A DNA stretch of 64,000 nucleotides from Lacinutrix sp. 5H-3-7-4 (GCF_000211855.2 NC_015638.1:1550001-1614000), one strand, 5' to 3'. Positions 19,901 through 29,176 are shown, counted from the first letter of the stretch. Numbers and translations are program-made. Notes: a model not told the origin generated them from the letters alone.

Positions 19901-22900
19901 ATTTTAATGGCGAAAACTTAGAACCAGATGGCAATACTATTACCAATCCAGAGCAAAGCTGGGCTGGTATTACAAGACAAATAACGTCTACAGATTTTGA
20001 ACAGGCTAATGTAGAATATATAGAATTTTGGTTACAAGATCCATTTCAGGAAAACCCATTAAATCCAGGAGGTACATTAGTATTTAACCTAGGAAGCATA
20101 TCAGAAGATGTTTTAAAAGATGGAAAAAAACAGTATGAAAATGGTTTGCCAGAAGATGGAAACGTCTCTATGATTACAAATCCAGACATCACACCATATG
20201 CAGTACCACAAAATCAGGCATTAATTTATGCTTTCGATACTCAAGGTCAAGAACGCACAAACCAAGATGTTGGTTATGATGGTTATGATGATATAGAAGA
20301 AGCAAATATTGTAGATGAAACAGTTTCTGGAGCACAACCTATAGCAATTCCTGGTTTTGTTGCAGCTTTACCAGATCCATCGGCAGATAACTACTCATAT
20401 TATTTAAGTGAAGAAGGAAACCTTTTAGAGCGTTACAAAAAATATAACGGTGTAGATGGTAACTCTCCAGATACATTTAGCGACACAAATCGTGGTTCAA
20501 CAACACAACCAGACGTTGAAGATATTAACCGTGATAATACTATGAATACTATAGATAGTTATTTCCAGTATAATCTAGATTTAACTCGTGCTAATTTACC
20601 AGAAAATAGCTTAGATGAAATAACACCTACAAATCCAATAGGAGAGTTTATTGTAGATCTAAAAAATGTACAGCGTGTTTTACCAAATGGAGAAACAGCA
20701 AGTGTACGTTGGTATCAGTTTAGAGTACCTGTTAATGTGCCACTAGCAACGTTCGATGATCCTACAATACCACAATATAGTAGAGAAAATGAAATTACAG
20801 ATTTTAGATCTATACGTTTTACACGTATGTTTTTAGAAGGTTTTGAGGAGCAAACAACCTTACGTTTTGGAACCTTAGAGTTAGTACGTAGTGATTGGAG
20901 GCGCTATCAATTAGCCTTAGATGGAGGACCAACACCACCAACATTTGGTGATACAGATTTTACGGTAGGAGCAGTGAGTACACAAGAAAACGATGGCAGT
21001 TATGCGTCACCTCCGGGAATAGAACCAGAACGTTTAAATAATAATAACTCCATTATTGACCAAAATGAGCAAGCATTAGTTGTAAATGTTTGCGATTTAC
21101 CAGCTAAAGAGTCTAGAGCAGTTTATAAAAATATAAGTGTAGACATGCGTCAATACGAACGTATTAGAATGTTTATGCATGCAGAAGAAGGCGATATACC
21201 AGGGCTTGCAGATGAAGATTTAGTAGGTTTTATTCGTTTAGGAAACGATTTAACACAAAACTACTATCAAATAGAAGTGCCATTACAGGTGTCTACTGGT
21301 TTAACATCAGAAGCTTTATGGCCTGCAGCTAATGAGATAAATTTAAATTTAGAAGTCCTTCAAAAAATAAAATCACTAGGTATATCTAATATGTCGCTTT
21401 CCAACACATCTGCTACATATTACGATGTAGTAAATGGAGAACCAGTTGCGTTACCATCTGGAGTTTCAGAATTTGAAGGCTATGTAACAGGTCAACACCG
21501 TGTGGCAATTAAAGGTAACCCTAATTTTGGTGCAGTAAGAACATTAATGGTAGGTATAAAAAATGCTAGAGGATTTGACGTTTGTGGAGAAGTTTGGTTT
21601 AATGAGCTACGTTTATCCGGTTTAGATAACGAAGGTGGTTGGGCTGCAATTATGAGTGTAGATACTAATCTGGCCGATTTTATGAATGTTAGTGCAACAG
21701 GAAGAATGAGTACTGCAGGATTTGGTTCTGTAGATCAAGGTCCACAAGAAAGAAGCCGTGAAGATGTAAAACAATATGATGTTGTGACCAATGTAAATGT
21801 TGGTCAATTATTACCTAAAAAATGGGGATTACAAATTCCTTTTAATTATGGGCAATCTGAAGAGTTAATTACACCAGAGTACGACCAACAATACAAAGAT
21901 ATTAAGCTTCAAACACGTTTAGATGCAGCCGAGACTAATGAAGAAAGAGAAACCATTAAAGAACAATCTGAAGATTTTACTAAACGACAAAGTATTAATT
22001 TTATTGGTGTTAGAAAGGTTAGGACAGGAGATTCTAAACCAAGATTTTACGATGTAGAAAACCTAACACTTAACTATTCTTTTAACAAAGTAGATCATAG
22101 AGATTTTGAAATAGAAAGATCTGTCGATAAATTAGTAAGAACAGGTGTTAACTATGCTTATAATTTCGAACCTAAAGTTATAGAACCATTTAAAGCTAAT
22201 GATTCTTTATTTACAAATAAATATTGGAAAATCTTAAAAGATTTTAATATTAACCTATTGCCTACTAGCTTAACGGTAAATACCGATTATAATAGGCAGT
22301 TTAATAGACAGCGATTTAGAGAAGTAGAGTTAGGAGGAGATAATATAGGTCTAGAAGAATTATTTAGAAGGAACTATACATTCGATTTTCAAACAAATAT
22401 TAATTGGAGTTTAACCAAAGCATTATCATTTAATTTTGCATTAGCAAATAATAATATTGTTAGAAATTATTTTAAAGATAATATTATAAATGGAGAGCAA
22501 GACGGAACATTGGACGTTTGGGATGGGTTTTTTGATATAGGAGATCCAAATAGACGTTCTCAATTAATTGGAGTTAACTATGAAATTCCTTTAAATAAAA
22601 TACCAGCTTTAAGCTTCTTAAAAGCATCATACGCATACTCAGGTCAATTTCAATGGCAAAAAGGTTCAGACTTATATGGAAATCTACCTATAGACACTTA
22701 TGATGATCAAGGTAATGTTATCGCTACAAATACATACGATCTAGGAAATACCATTTCTAATGGTAATTCTCATAACATAAATTCAACATTAGACATGAAT
22801 AAGCTATACAAATATTTAGGTATAGCTAAAAAAAGAAATACAAGGTCTAATGGTAAAGTAAGTAGAGTAAAACGAGGTACACCACCAGGATCAAATAATA

Positions 22901-24315
22901 ATAAATCTGCGCAACAACCAAAAAAGAAAAGAAACGGTTTAGCAAATTTTGGTATAGGAATTCTAACGAGTGTTAAGAGAATTCAAGCTAATTATTCAGA
23001 AAATAACGGAACTTATTTGCCTGGATATTTAGATACACCAGGATTTATTGGTACATCTAAACCAACATTAGGTTACACCTTTGGTAGTCAAAGCGATGTT
23101 AGACAAAGAGCAGCAAGAAATGGATGGTTAACGGCATTCCCAGATTTTAACGAACAATACACCAAAACACAAACAAGACAATTAGATTTATCGGCAAACC
23201 TAGAACCAATTAATGATTTAAAAATAGATTTAGTAGGGTTTAGAACCTATGCAGAAAATTATGCCGAAAACTATAGAGTTGAAAATAACGAGTACATTTC
23301 TTTAACTCCAAATACGTTTGGAAATTTTAGAATTTCATCTTTTACATTACCAACAGCATTTGGAAAAAGTGATGAAAATCAATCTCAGGCTTTTGATGAT
23401 TTTAGAGAAAACAGACTTGTAATAGCTCAGCGTTTGGCACAAGAAAGAGGTATAGATATTAATGACCCTAATAATTTAGATGCAGAAGGTTACCCATTAG
23501 GATTTAGTAAAACAAGCCAAGCAGTATTGTTGCCAGCCTTTGTAAGCGCATATACAGGACAACAAGCAAACAAAACAAAATTAGGAGCTTTACGTAATAT
23601 ACCAATACCAAACTGGGATATTAAATATACAGGATTAATGAAGTTAGGTTGGTTTAAAAAACGCTTTAAACGTTTCTCTTTATCTCATGGCTACAGGTCA
23701 GACTATAGTGTAGGTCAGTTTAGAACTAATTTAGATTATAATGATATAGATTATAATTTAGCCTACCAGTCACAGCCTACCGAATCTTTAGATCAAGCAG
23801 GAAATTACAAAAATGAAGAAATATACAGTAACGTAAATTTAACCGAGTTATTTAGCCCGTTAATTAGAGTTGATATGGAGATGAAAAACTCTGTAAAAAT
23901 TTTAGCCGAAATTAGAAAAGACAGATTATTATCTTTAAGTTTCGATAATAATTTGATGACAGAAATACAAGGTAAAGAGTACACCTTAGGTTTGGGATAT
24001 AGATTTAAAGATGTAAGAATAAAATCAAAGTTAGCAGGCCCAAAACAATCTATAGTTAGTGACTTGGTAATGGAAGCAAATCTATCCCTAAGAGATAATA
24101 AAACAATAATTAGATATTTAGATTTAGAGAATAACCAAATAACCAATGGTCAAACCATTTATGGTTTAAAATACAATGCTAACTATTCTTTTAGTAAAAA
24201 CCTAACAGGTATTTTTTACTTCGATTATACATTTTCAGAATATGCAATTTCAACAGCATTCCCACAAACAACAATACGTTCAGGAATTACTTTAAGATAT
24301 AATTTTGGTAACTAA
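16930..24315 (+). CDS. sprA: SprA, outer-membrane translocon of the type IX secretion system
   Basis: A giant protein of 2461 residues with a signal peptide (hydrophobic LILAMLISVFAFAQ) followed by β-strand-rich sequence over its whole length. It ends in RSGITLRYNFGN, a C-terminal β-strand of an outer-membrane barrel. Size and position after ruvA and before gcvH match SprA/Sov. SprA forms the very large β-barrel channel through which gliding adhesins and other T9SS cargo cross the outer membrane. The start is TTG at 16930, six bases after the ruvA stop; the next in-frame ATG (16993) would cut into the signal peptide, so TTG is preferred. A basic Lys/Arg-rich loop near residues 1968-2010 is notable. 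Confidence 0.95.
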   Translation: MNTTNLYFHKSIKHNIVLILAMLISVFAFAQDPDPTVASDSTKTGFSMGNIVMPNPSSVESKYTYDPITDRYVYTEKVGSFDIKYPLILTPKEYQDLVFAENLKSYYKDKIDALDPNKETSEDQKKNLLPEFYVNSGFFESIFGGNTIEVVPQGSLEMDLGVLYTKQENPSFSPRNQSNFTFDFDQRISLSLLGKVGTRLQVTANYDTEATFDFQQLVKLEYTPTEDDIIQKIEVGNVSMPLNSSLISGAQSLFGVKTQLQFGKTTITGVFSEQKSDTRSVVAQGGGTLDEFDFFIRDYDENRHFFLAQYFRDTYNKALERYPFIDNRGLQITRAEVWITNRSNRTENVRNIVALQDLGESGTIGNPGVAVTAGPDAFPSNQNNRLDPTNIGGAGSQLTQAIRETATVEQGILVPNFNEGFDYAKLENTRKLIEGQEYVINTQLGYISLNQRLNNDEVLAVAFQYTVGGQVYQVGEFANDGLEATDIQNGTNAQGEQTTVVTNNNLVLKLLKSSITSVSQPIWDLMMKNIYDTGAYQLSQEDFKLNIFYNEATPLNYINPVEGEPFPLFDIENTPTNTNDDVVINETTLLRLFNLDRLNFNNDPQTNGDGFFDFVSGVTVIPENGKVVFTKVEPFGRYLFDVLDNDGNDANNDLDYEADTYNNANQEKYVYDLLYKATKTAALDEIQKNKFQIKGRYKSQGGEGIPIGGFNIPQGSVKVTAGGRVLVEGVDYTVNYQLGRVQILDEALKASNTPIQVTTENNSIFGQQTKRFTGLNVQHQFNENFVIGGTFVNLNERPITQKANYNNEPINNTILGFNGNYSTEVPFFTRLVNKLPNIDTDAPSNLSVRGEFAYLLPGAPKGTDFNGEATAYIDDFEGTQNGIDLKSPQAWRISSRPLNLGRSYPQTGRDEDAKGLQNSYDRALLNWYTIDPIFYSGQRPSEINDDDVSGLYTSRVFVQELFPQQDIAQGQTTVLNTLDLTYYPEERGPYNFNGENLEPDGNTITNPEQSWAGITRQITSTDFEQANVEYIEFWLQDPFQENPLNPGGTLVFNLGSISEDVLKDGKKQYENGLPEDGNVSMITNPDITPYAVPQNQALIYAFDTQGQERTNQDVGYDGYDDIEEANIVDETVSGAQPIAIPGFVAALPDPSADNYSYYLSEEGNLLERYKKYNGVDGNSPDTFSDTNRGSTTQPDVEDINRDNTMNTIDSYFQYNLDLTRANLPENSLDEITPTNPIGEFIVDLKNVQRVLPNGETASVRWYQFRVPVNVPLATFDDPTIPQYSRENEITDFRSIRFTRMFLEGFEEQTTLRFGTLELVRSDWRRYQLALDGGPTPPTFGDTDFTVGAVSTQENDGSYASPPGIEPERLNNNNSIIDQNEQALVVNVCDLPAKESRAVYKNISVDMRQYERIRMFMHAEEGDIPGLADEDLVGFIRLGNDLTQNYYQIEVPLQVSTGLTSEALWPAANEINLNLEVLQKIKSLGISNMSLSNTSATYYDVVNGEPVALPSGVSEFEGYVTGQHRVAIKGNPNFGAVRTLMVGIKNARGFDVCGEVWFNELRLSGLDNEGGWAAIMSVDTNLADFMNVSATGRMSTAGFGSVDQGPQERSREDVKQYDVVTNVNVGQLLPKKWGLQIPFNYGQSEELITPEYDQQYKDIKLQTRLDAAETNEERETIKEQSEDFTKRQSINFIGVRKVRTGDSKPRFYDVENLTLNYSFNKVDHRDFEIERSVDKLVRTGVNYAYNFEPKVIEPFKANDSLFTNKYWKILKDFNINLLPTSLTVNTDYNRQFNRQRFREVELGGDNIGLEELFRRNYTFDFQTNINWSLTKALSFNFALANNNIVRNYFKDNIINGEQDGTLDVWDGFFDIGDPNRRSQLIGVNYEIPLNKIPALSFLKASYAYSGQFQWQKGSDLYGNLPIDTYDDQGNVIATNTYDLGNTISNGNSHNINSTLDMNKLYKYLGIAKKRNTRSNGKVSRVKRGTPPGSNNNKSAQQPKKKRNGLANFGIGILTSVKRIQANYSENNGTYLPGYLDTPGFIGTSKPTLGYTFGSQSDVRQRAARNGWLTAFPDFNEQYTKTQTRQLDLSANLEPINDLKIDLVGFRTYAENYAENYRVENNEYISLTPNTFGNFRISSFTLPTAFGKSDENQSQAFDDFRENRLVIAQRLAQERGIDINDPNNLDAEGYPLGFSKTSQAVLLPAFVSAYTGQQANKTKLGALRNIPIPNWDIKYTGLMKLGWFKKRFKRFSLSHGYRSDYSVGQFRTNLDYNDIDYNLAYQSQPTESLDQAGNYKNEEIYSNVNLTELFSPLIRVDMEMKNSVKILAEIRKDRLLSLSFDNNLMTEIQGKEYTLGLGYRFKDVRIKSKLAGPKQSIVSDLVMEANLSLRDNKTIIRYLDLENNQITNGQTIYGLKYNANYSFSKNLTGIFYFDYTFSEYAISTAFPQTTIRSGITLRYNFGN

Positions 24316-24323
24316 AATTTCTG

Positions 24324-24354
24324 TTTGAAAACCCATACCTTTTAAATACATTTG
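24324..24354 (+). promoter_or_regulatory. Consensus Bacteroidota promoter upstream of gcvH
   Basis: TTTG at 24324-24327, a 19-base spacer and TACATTTG at 24347-24354 match the full TTTG-N19-TAnnTTTG pattern. It starts 9 bases after the sprA stop and ends 21 bases before the gcvH ATG. It is the best promoter match noticed in the window. Confidence 0.7.
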
Positions 24355-24375
24355 TAAAAAATAAAAAACAACACA

Positions 24376-24756
24376 ATGAATATTCCAGCAGAATTAAAAT
24401 ATACAAAAGATCACGAATGGGTAAAAATTGATGGCGACATTGTAACCGTTGGTATTACAGATTTCGCGCAAAGCGAATTAGGAGATATTGTATATGTAGA
24501 AGTAGAAACATTAGATGAAACTTTAGATGTAGAAGAAGTTTTTGGAACTGTTGAAGCAGTAAAAACAGTTTCAGATTTATTTTTACCTGTATCTGGTGAA
24601 ATTATAGAGTTTAACGAGTTGTTAGAAGACGAACCAGAAAAAGTAAATTCAGATCCTTACGGAGAAGGTTGGATGGTTAAAATTAAATGTACAAACACAT
24701 CAGAGTTTGATAATCTTTTATCAGCAGACGATTACAAAGCTATTATTGGTGCTTAA
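24376..24756 (+). CDS. gcvH: Glycine cleavage system H protein
   Basis: A 126-residue protein of standard H-protein length. Lys63 in [12 protein letters not shown] is the lipoylation site, and the start has the usual [13 protein letters not shown]. It shuttles the methylamine intermediate between the P, T and L proteins of glycine cleavage, whose genes are not in this window. It lies just after sprA with its own promoter. The next gene starts within its last codons. Confidence 0.96.
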   Translation: MNIPAELKYTKDHEWVKIDGDIVTVGITDFAQSELGDIVYVEVETLDETLDVEEVFGTVEAVKTVSDLFLPVSGEIIEFNELLEDEPEKVNSDPYGEGWMVKIKCTNTSEFDNLLSADDYKAIIGA

Positions 24757-25120
24757 AAAGTATAGCCTAATAATAAGTATAGTTTACAGTTTATTATTAG
24801 CAGCTTTAAGCCTATTAAAAATTAATGCAGCCACTGCAGAGCTACCAACAAATTCAGATAAAATATTCCATACAATAGCATATTTTATTTTTACTGTATT
24901 ATGGTATTTTGCACTTAGAACACACGGCATATTAAAAGCAAAGTCAATAATCTTTGCTTTTTTAAGCTCTGCGTTGTTTGGTATACTAATAGAAATATTA
25001 CAAGGAACATTAACAGAAAATAGACAAAGTGATGTTAACGACATCATTGCGAATATAATAGGCACGCTTATTGCAGTCATTTTAATAATGAGTAAAAAAA
25101 GTAAAATTAAAAAACAATAA
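24749..25120 (+). CDS. VanZ-like family membrane protein
   Basis: A small membrane protein of about 123 residues with four hydrophobic helices. It has the VanZ-family pattern [18 protein letters not shown], a central [19 protein letters not shown] and [13 protein letters not shown]. The frame is open further upstream, but earlier codons lie inside gcvH. A GTG at 24749 (or TTG at 24746) overlapping the gcvH stop is the likely start, which suggests translational coupling. VanZ-like proteins have no established general function beyond a link to low-level teicoplanin resistance in one family member. Confidence 0.75.
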   Translation: MLKKYSLIISIVYSLLLAALSLLKINAATAELPTNSDKIFHTIAYFIFTVLWYFALRTHGILKAKSIIFAFLSSALFGILIEILQGTLTENRQSDVNDIIANIIGTLIAVILIMSKKSKIKKQ

Positions 25121-25183
25121 TACTTTGCTTTTTTGAGAAATAAATAGTTATTTTAGCAGTCAGGACAAACAATTTTTAAATAT

Positions 25184-25906
25184 ATGGAACCTAAAAAGAA
25201 CCCAAAATCAAACGTAGGGAGAAATAGTTCTCTTTATTTTGCAGTTGGTATGGTGCTTATGTTATCGTTAACATATTTCGCTATCAACTACAAAACGTAT
25301 GATGACAGAGTTGTAGAGCAAACCGCACTAGATGTGGATGAAGAATTGGATGAAGAAATTCCAATTACAAATCAAGCGCCGCCACCGCCGCCACCGCCGC
25401 CGCCACCGCCACCAGCACCAGAAGTTATTGATGTTGTTGAAGATGAAGTGGAAATAGAAGAAACAGTAATTGAATCTACAGAAACAACTCAAGAAGAAGA
25501 AATTGTTGAAGTTGAAGAAGTAGAAGTAGAAGAAATAGAAGAAGATGTAGAAGTTTCTTTCGCAGTTATTGAAAACGTTCCAATTTTTCCTGGATGTGAA
25601 AAAGGAAGTAACGCAGAAAAGAAAAAATGTATGTCTACTAAAATCAACAAATTAGTTGGTAGAAAATTTGATACCGAGTTAGGTAGTGAATTAGGATTAA
25701 GTGGAAGACAAAAAATTAATGTGTTCTTTACTATTGATAAAACAGGAAACATTACTAATGTAAGAACTCGTGCGCCACACCCACAATTAGAAAAAGAAGC
25801 TAAGCGTGTAGTTGGTTTAATACCACAAATGAAACCAGGTAAGCAAAGAGGAAAGCCAGTAAAAGTAACATTCTTTTTACCAATAACATTTAACGTTCAA
25901 GACTAA
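25184..25906 (+). CDS. TonB-family energy transducer with polyproline tract
   Basis: A protein of 240 residues: a short cytoplasmic N terminus, one membrane helix (about 18-36), a twelve-proline run near residues 67-78, an acidic Glu/Val-rich spacer, and a C-terminal TonB domain (about 125-240). That domain contains IFPGCEKG, a second Cys in KKCMSTKI, and KEAKRVVGLIPQMKPG. TonB proteins carry energy from the inner-membrane ExbB/ExbD motor to outer-membrane receptors; exbBD is not in this window. A similar gene follows directly at 26025. The tract and the acidic spacer would span the periplasm. Confidence 0.88.
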   Translation: MEPKKNPKSNVGRNSSLYFAVGMVLMLSLTYFAINYKTYDDRVVEQTALDVDEELDEEIPITNQAPPPPPPPPPPPPAPEVIDVVEDEVEIEETVIESTETTQEEEIVEVEEVEVEEIEEDVEVSFAVIENVPIFPGCEKGSNAEKKKCMSTKINKLVGRKFDTELGSELGLSGRQKINVFFTIDKTGNITNVRTRAPHPQLEKEAKRVVGLIPQMKPGKQRGKPVKVTFFLPITFNVQD

Positions 25907-25933
25907 AAAAACAGTCCTTTTTAAAGTATATAT

Positions 25934-25970
25934 AAAATCCCGTTACAATTAAGTAACGGGATTTTTGTTT
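25934..25970 (+). terminator. Rho-independent terminator after the first tonB
   Basis: A 12-bp perfect stem (25935-25946 with 25953-25964, core CCCGTTAC/GTAACGGG) has a 6-base loop and ends in a T-rich tail. It separates the two tonB genes, so they are not a simple operon. Confidence 0.85.
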
Positions 25971-26024
25971 TTGGTACGCTTATTGTGATTTTATCAAAAC
26001 ATTAACATATAAACTTTAATTATT

Positions 26025-26825
26025 ATGAACAAATTAAACAAGAGTCAAAAAATCGTTCGCCAAAACGATAAGACTTTAAAAAAATCTCAAAAGCATGAAG
26101 TAAACCTTCAAAAAAACTCTACGCTTTATTTTCAAATTGGTTTAATACTATGCTTGTTAGCAAGCTATGCAGCTTTAGAAGCTAATTTTGCTATAACAAA
26201 TGAAAGCTATGTATATAATGAACCGTTAGATGATGAGTTGTACGATATGGTTCCTGAAAGTTTTGTAATTGAGAAAAAAGTAGAAGAAAAAAAACAACCA
26301 GTATTTAAAAAACCAAAAGAACCAAGACAATTTGAAGTTGTTGATAACGATACAAAAATTGAAAAAGCTGTTGAAGAGATTGTAACTATAGAGCAACCTA
26401 CTAAACCAACAAAAGTAATTGATCCGGATAGTTTAAAACCAGATGATGATCCTAGAGAAGACGAAACTTATTCTATTTTAGCTGTTCAAAAAGTACCTGT
26501 TTACCCAGGTTGTGAAAGAGCAAAAAACAATACAGAACGAAGAGCATGTATGTCTCAAAAATTAGGTAAACTAATACAAAGAAAATTTGATACAGGACTA
26601 GGAAGTGATTTAGGCCTTAACGGAAGACAAAAAATTTATGTGAATTTCAAAATTAATAAGCAAGGTAACGTAGAGATTCAAAAAATTAGAAGTCCACATC
26701 AAAAATTAGATAAAGAAGCAAAAAGGGTAGTAAGTAAAATACCAAAAATGCAACCTGGAAAAAATAATGATAGAGCAGTTGAGGTATCATATAATCTTCC
26801 AATTATTTTTGATGTTAAAAATTAA
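26025..26825 (+). CDS. TonB-family energy transducer, paralogue of the preceding gene
   Basis: A protein of 266 residues with a basic N terminus, one membrane helix (about 44-62), a charged Lys/Pro/Glu spacer without a long proline run, and a C-terminal TonB domain. The domain shares its core with the gene upstream: VYPGCERAKN, RRACMSQKL, the FDTGLGSDLGLNGRQKI block and EAKRVVSKIPKMQPGK. This points to a tandem duplication followed by divergence of the spacer. Terminators on both sides indicate independent expression. Confidence 0.88.
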   Translation: MNKLNKSQKIVRQNDKTLKKSQKHEVNLQKNSTLYFQIGLILCLLASYAALEANFAITNESYVYNEPLDDELYDMVPESFVIEKKVEEKKQPVFKKPKEPRQFEVVDNDTKIEKAVEEIVTIEQPTKPTKVIDPDSLKPDDDPREDETYSILAVQKVPVYPGCERAKNNTERRACMSQKLGKLIQRKFDTGLGSDLGLNGRQKIYVNFKINKQGNVEIQKIRSPHQKLDKEAKRVVSKIPKMQPGKNNDRAVEVSYNLPIIFDVKN

Positions 26826-26843
26826 TATTTAAATATAAAATAT

Positions 26844-26872
26844 TAAAATCCCACTCTATAGTGGGATTTTTT
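26844..26872 (+). terminator. Rho-independent terminator after the second tonB
   Basis: Arms AAAATCCCAC (26845-26854) and GTGGGATTTT (26861-26870) pair over 10 bp with a 6-base loop and a T tail. The hairpin lies 19 bases after the stop. Confidence 0.85.
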
Positions 26873-26945
26873 ATTTCTAGCTTCTTCAAAAGGAGAAAAA
26901 TAAAAAACTGTATCTTTCGAAAAAAAATTAACCTTTATTAATGTC

Positions 26946-29054
26946 ATGAAGCATTGCTTTTACATTTTATTTTTCTGTATATCAAATCTTCTTATAGCAC
27001 AAGACATCACAAATGAAATGCCACCTGTTTTTGCTGAATGTGAATCTAAAACTTTTGAGAGTTTGCAAAAGTGTTTTGATAATGAAGTATTTAATATATT
27101 ATATAGTAATTATAAAGTACCAGAAAGTTTAGTTAAAGATGGTTATAAGGGAGAAGTAGTAATTCTTTTTGAAGTTGATACATCAGGTGTATTTAGAGTT
27201 ATGTATGTTGATGCTATAAATAAAGCACTTAAAACCGAAGCAAAGCGAGTAGTAAAATTGTTTCCAAAAATTAAACCCGCAACGTATAATGGTAATCCTA
27301 CTTATAAGCAATACTCAATAGCTTTAAAAGTACCTTTAAAAAATCAAACTATAACAACTCAAGATTTAGCTAATAAAGAAAATGTTAATGAGCTAACAGC
27401 ATTAGAGCTAAAAGCAAAAGCAGAGTTTGATAGTGTAAAAGCTACTATAGTACCATATACCAATAAAGCATTTAAAAGTCAATTAAATATACCGTTTACA
27501 CATGCAGATTATTCACGGTTTGATAGAGCAATAAATTTAATAGGAACAAATAGTCATACAGCAGCAAAACCTTTTGTTTATAACGATGTGTCAAATTACC
27601 ATGATTTTGAAGCTGAAAAAATTGCACTATTAAAAGAAAAAACCTCTTGGACAGGAAGAAAATTATGGAACGAACATTTGGCAAGAGTACAAAGCGAAGA
27701 TTATTGGTTTGTTATAGATCCAATATTTGATTTAGAATTAGGAAAAGATACCGATGCAGATTTTGGAACCACTTATAATAATACACGAGGAGTGAATATA
27801 CAAGGAGGTTTGGGAGATAACTTTAGTTTCTCTGCACAAGTTTACGAAAGTCAAGGTCGTTTTCCTCAATATTATAATAATTATGCAGAGAGTTTAGCAC
27901 CAGCAGATAACTCTCCAGCTGTAATCCCTGGACGAGGTATAGCTAAAAGATTTAAAACAGATGCTTACGATTATCCAGTAGCTGAAGCATATTTAAGTTA
28001 TACACCAGCAAAATTTATAAATATCCAGTTGGGTCATGGTAAAAATTTTATTGGAGACGGTTACCGTTCTTTATTACAAAGTGATGTAGCAAGTCCTTAT
28101 CCTTTTTTTAAATTAAATACTAAATTTTGGAAAATAAAATACACTAATACCTATACCTTTTTAAAAGATGTTAGACCAGAAGTTTTAGGAGAAGATGGTG
28201 CTTTTTTATCTAAATACATTGCAAATCATTATTTAAGCTGGAATGTAAACAAACGATTAAATATTGGTTTTTTTGAGTCTGTAATATGGGCTAATACAAA
28301 CGATAGAGGATTTGATTTTAGTTATTTAAACCCTATAATTTTTTATCGTTCAATAGAGTTTTCAACTGGTCAAGATGCAGGAAATGCTATAATTGGTTTT
28401 TCAGGTAAATATAAATGGAGTGATAATTTTAATATGTATAGCCAATTTATAATAGATGAATTTTCTTTAAGTGATGTTAAAGCCGGAAACAAAAGTTGGA
28501 AAAATAAATTTGGATATCAAATTGGTGCTAAATATTACAATGCTTTTAAAGTTAAAAATTTAAATCTACAATTAGAATATAATCAAGTTAGGCCATATGT
28601 GTACTCACATAATACAATTAGATTAAATTATGCACATAATAACCAACCTATGGCGCATCTTTGGGGATCAAACTTTAGAGAGTTAGTAGCAATAGGGCGA
28701 TATAGAAAAGGGAGATGGTTTGGAGAAGCGAAATTTATAATTGGAGAGCGCGGTTTTGATTTTAATAATGATACCAATAACTTTAATTATGGAGGAGATA
28801 TATTTAGAGATGAGCGCGATCGACCTTTTGATACAGGAGTAGAAATAGGTCAAGGATTAAATATAACTTCAATAAATGCAAGTATTCAAGGTGGTTATTT
28901 AGTGAATCCAGCTTCAAATCTAAAATTATTTGCAAACATAAATTATAGAAATTTTAATCCGGAGGCAACCGGAGAAGAATCATTAAAAAACAGTTCGGTA
29001 TGGTTTAATTTAGGATTACGAACAGATTTGTTTAATTGGTATTTTGATTATTAA
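26946..29054 (+). CDS. remB: RemB-like gliding motility protein: TonB-like N-terminal domain plus outer-membrane barrel
   Basis: A protein of 702 residues. After a signal peptide ending in NLLIAQ, residues about 22-140 resemble the TonB C-terminal domain of the two genes upstream: the two spaced cysteines in AECESK and LQKCFD, GEVVILFEVDTSG, and KTEAKRVVKLFPKIKP. Residues about 200-702 are aromatic- and Asn-rich β-strand sequence of an outer-membrane barrel related to the Wzi capsule-assembly family, ending in NLGLRTDLFNWYFDY. This architecture and the sprA-gcvH-tonB neighbourhood match RemB of flavobacteria (recalled). A possible -7 element (TATCTTTC) lies at 26911-26918. Confidence 0.75.
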   Translation: MKHCFYILFFCISNLLIAQDITNEMPPVFAECESKTFESLQKCFDNEVFNILYSNYKVPESLVKDGYKGEVVILFEVDTSGVFRVMYVDAINKALKTEAKRVVKLFPKIKPATYNGNPTYKQYSIALKVPLKNQTITTQDLANKENVNELTALELKAKAEFDSVKATIVPYTNKAFKSQLNIPFTHADYSRFDRAINLIGTNSHTAAKPFVYNDVSNYHDFEAEKIALLKEKTSWTGRKLWNEHLARVQSEDYWFVIDPIFDLELGKDTDADFGTTYNNTRGVNIQGGLGDNFSFSAQVYESQGRFPQYYNNYAESLAPADNSPAVIPGRGIAKRFKTDAYDYPVAEAYLSYTPAKFINIQLGHGKNFIGDGYRSLLQSDVASPYPFFKLNTKFWKIKYTNTYTFLKDVRPEVLGEDGAFLSKYIANHYLSWNVNKRLNIGFFESVIWANTNDRGFDFSYLNPIIFYRSIEFSTGQDAGNAIIGFSGKYKWSDNFNMYSQFIIDEFSLSDVKAGNKSWKNKFGYQIGAKYYNAFKVKNLNLQLEYNQVRPYVYSHNTIRLNYAHNNQPMAHLWGSNFRELVAIGRYRKGRWFGEAKFIIGERGFDFNNDTNNFNYGGDIFRDERDRPFDTGVEIGQGLNITSINASIQGGYLVNPASNLKLFANINYRNFNPEATGEESLKNSSVWFNLGLRTDLFNWYFDY

Positions 29055-29131
29055 AAAATATAAGTGACTTTTTAATTCTAATTGCAAATAAAAACCTTAA
29101 TGTTTATTACAATAAATCTACTTTTACAACG

Positions 29132-29139
29132 TATCTTTG
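29132..29139 (+). promoter_or_regulatory. Probable -7 element upstream of cyoE
   Basis: TATCTTTG matches TAnnTTTG exactly, 37 bases before the TTG start of the heme O synthase gene. No good -33 match was seen. Confidence 0.5.
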
Positions 29140-29176
29140 CCAAAGCAAAAAAAACAGCTTAAACTTTAATATAGTT

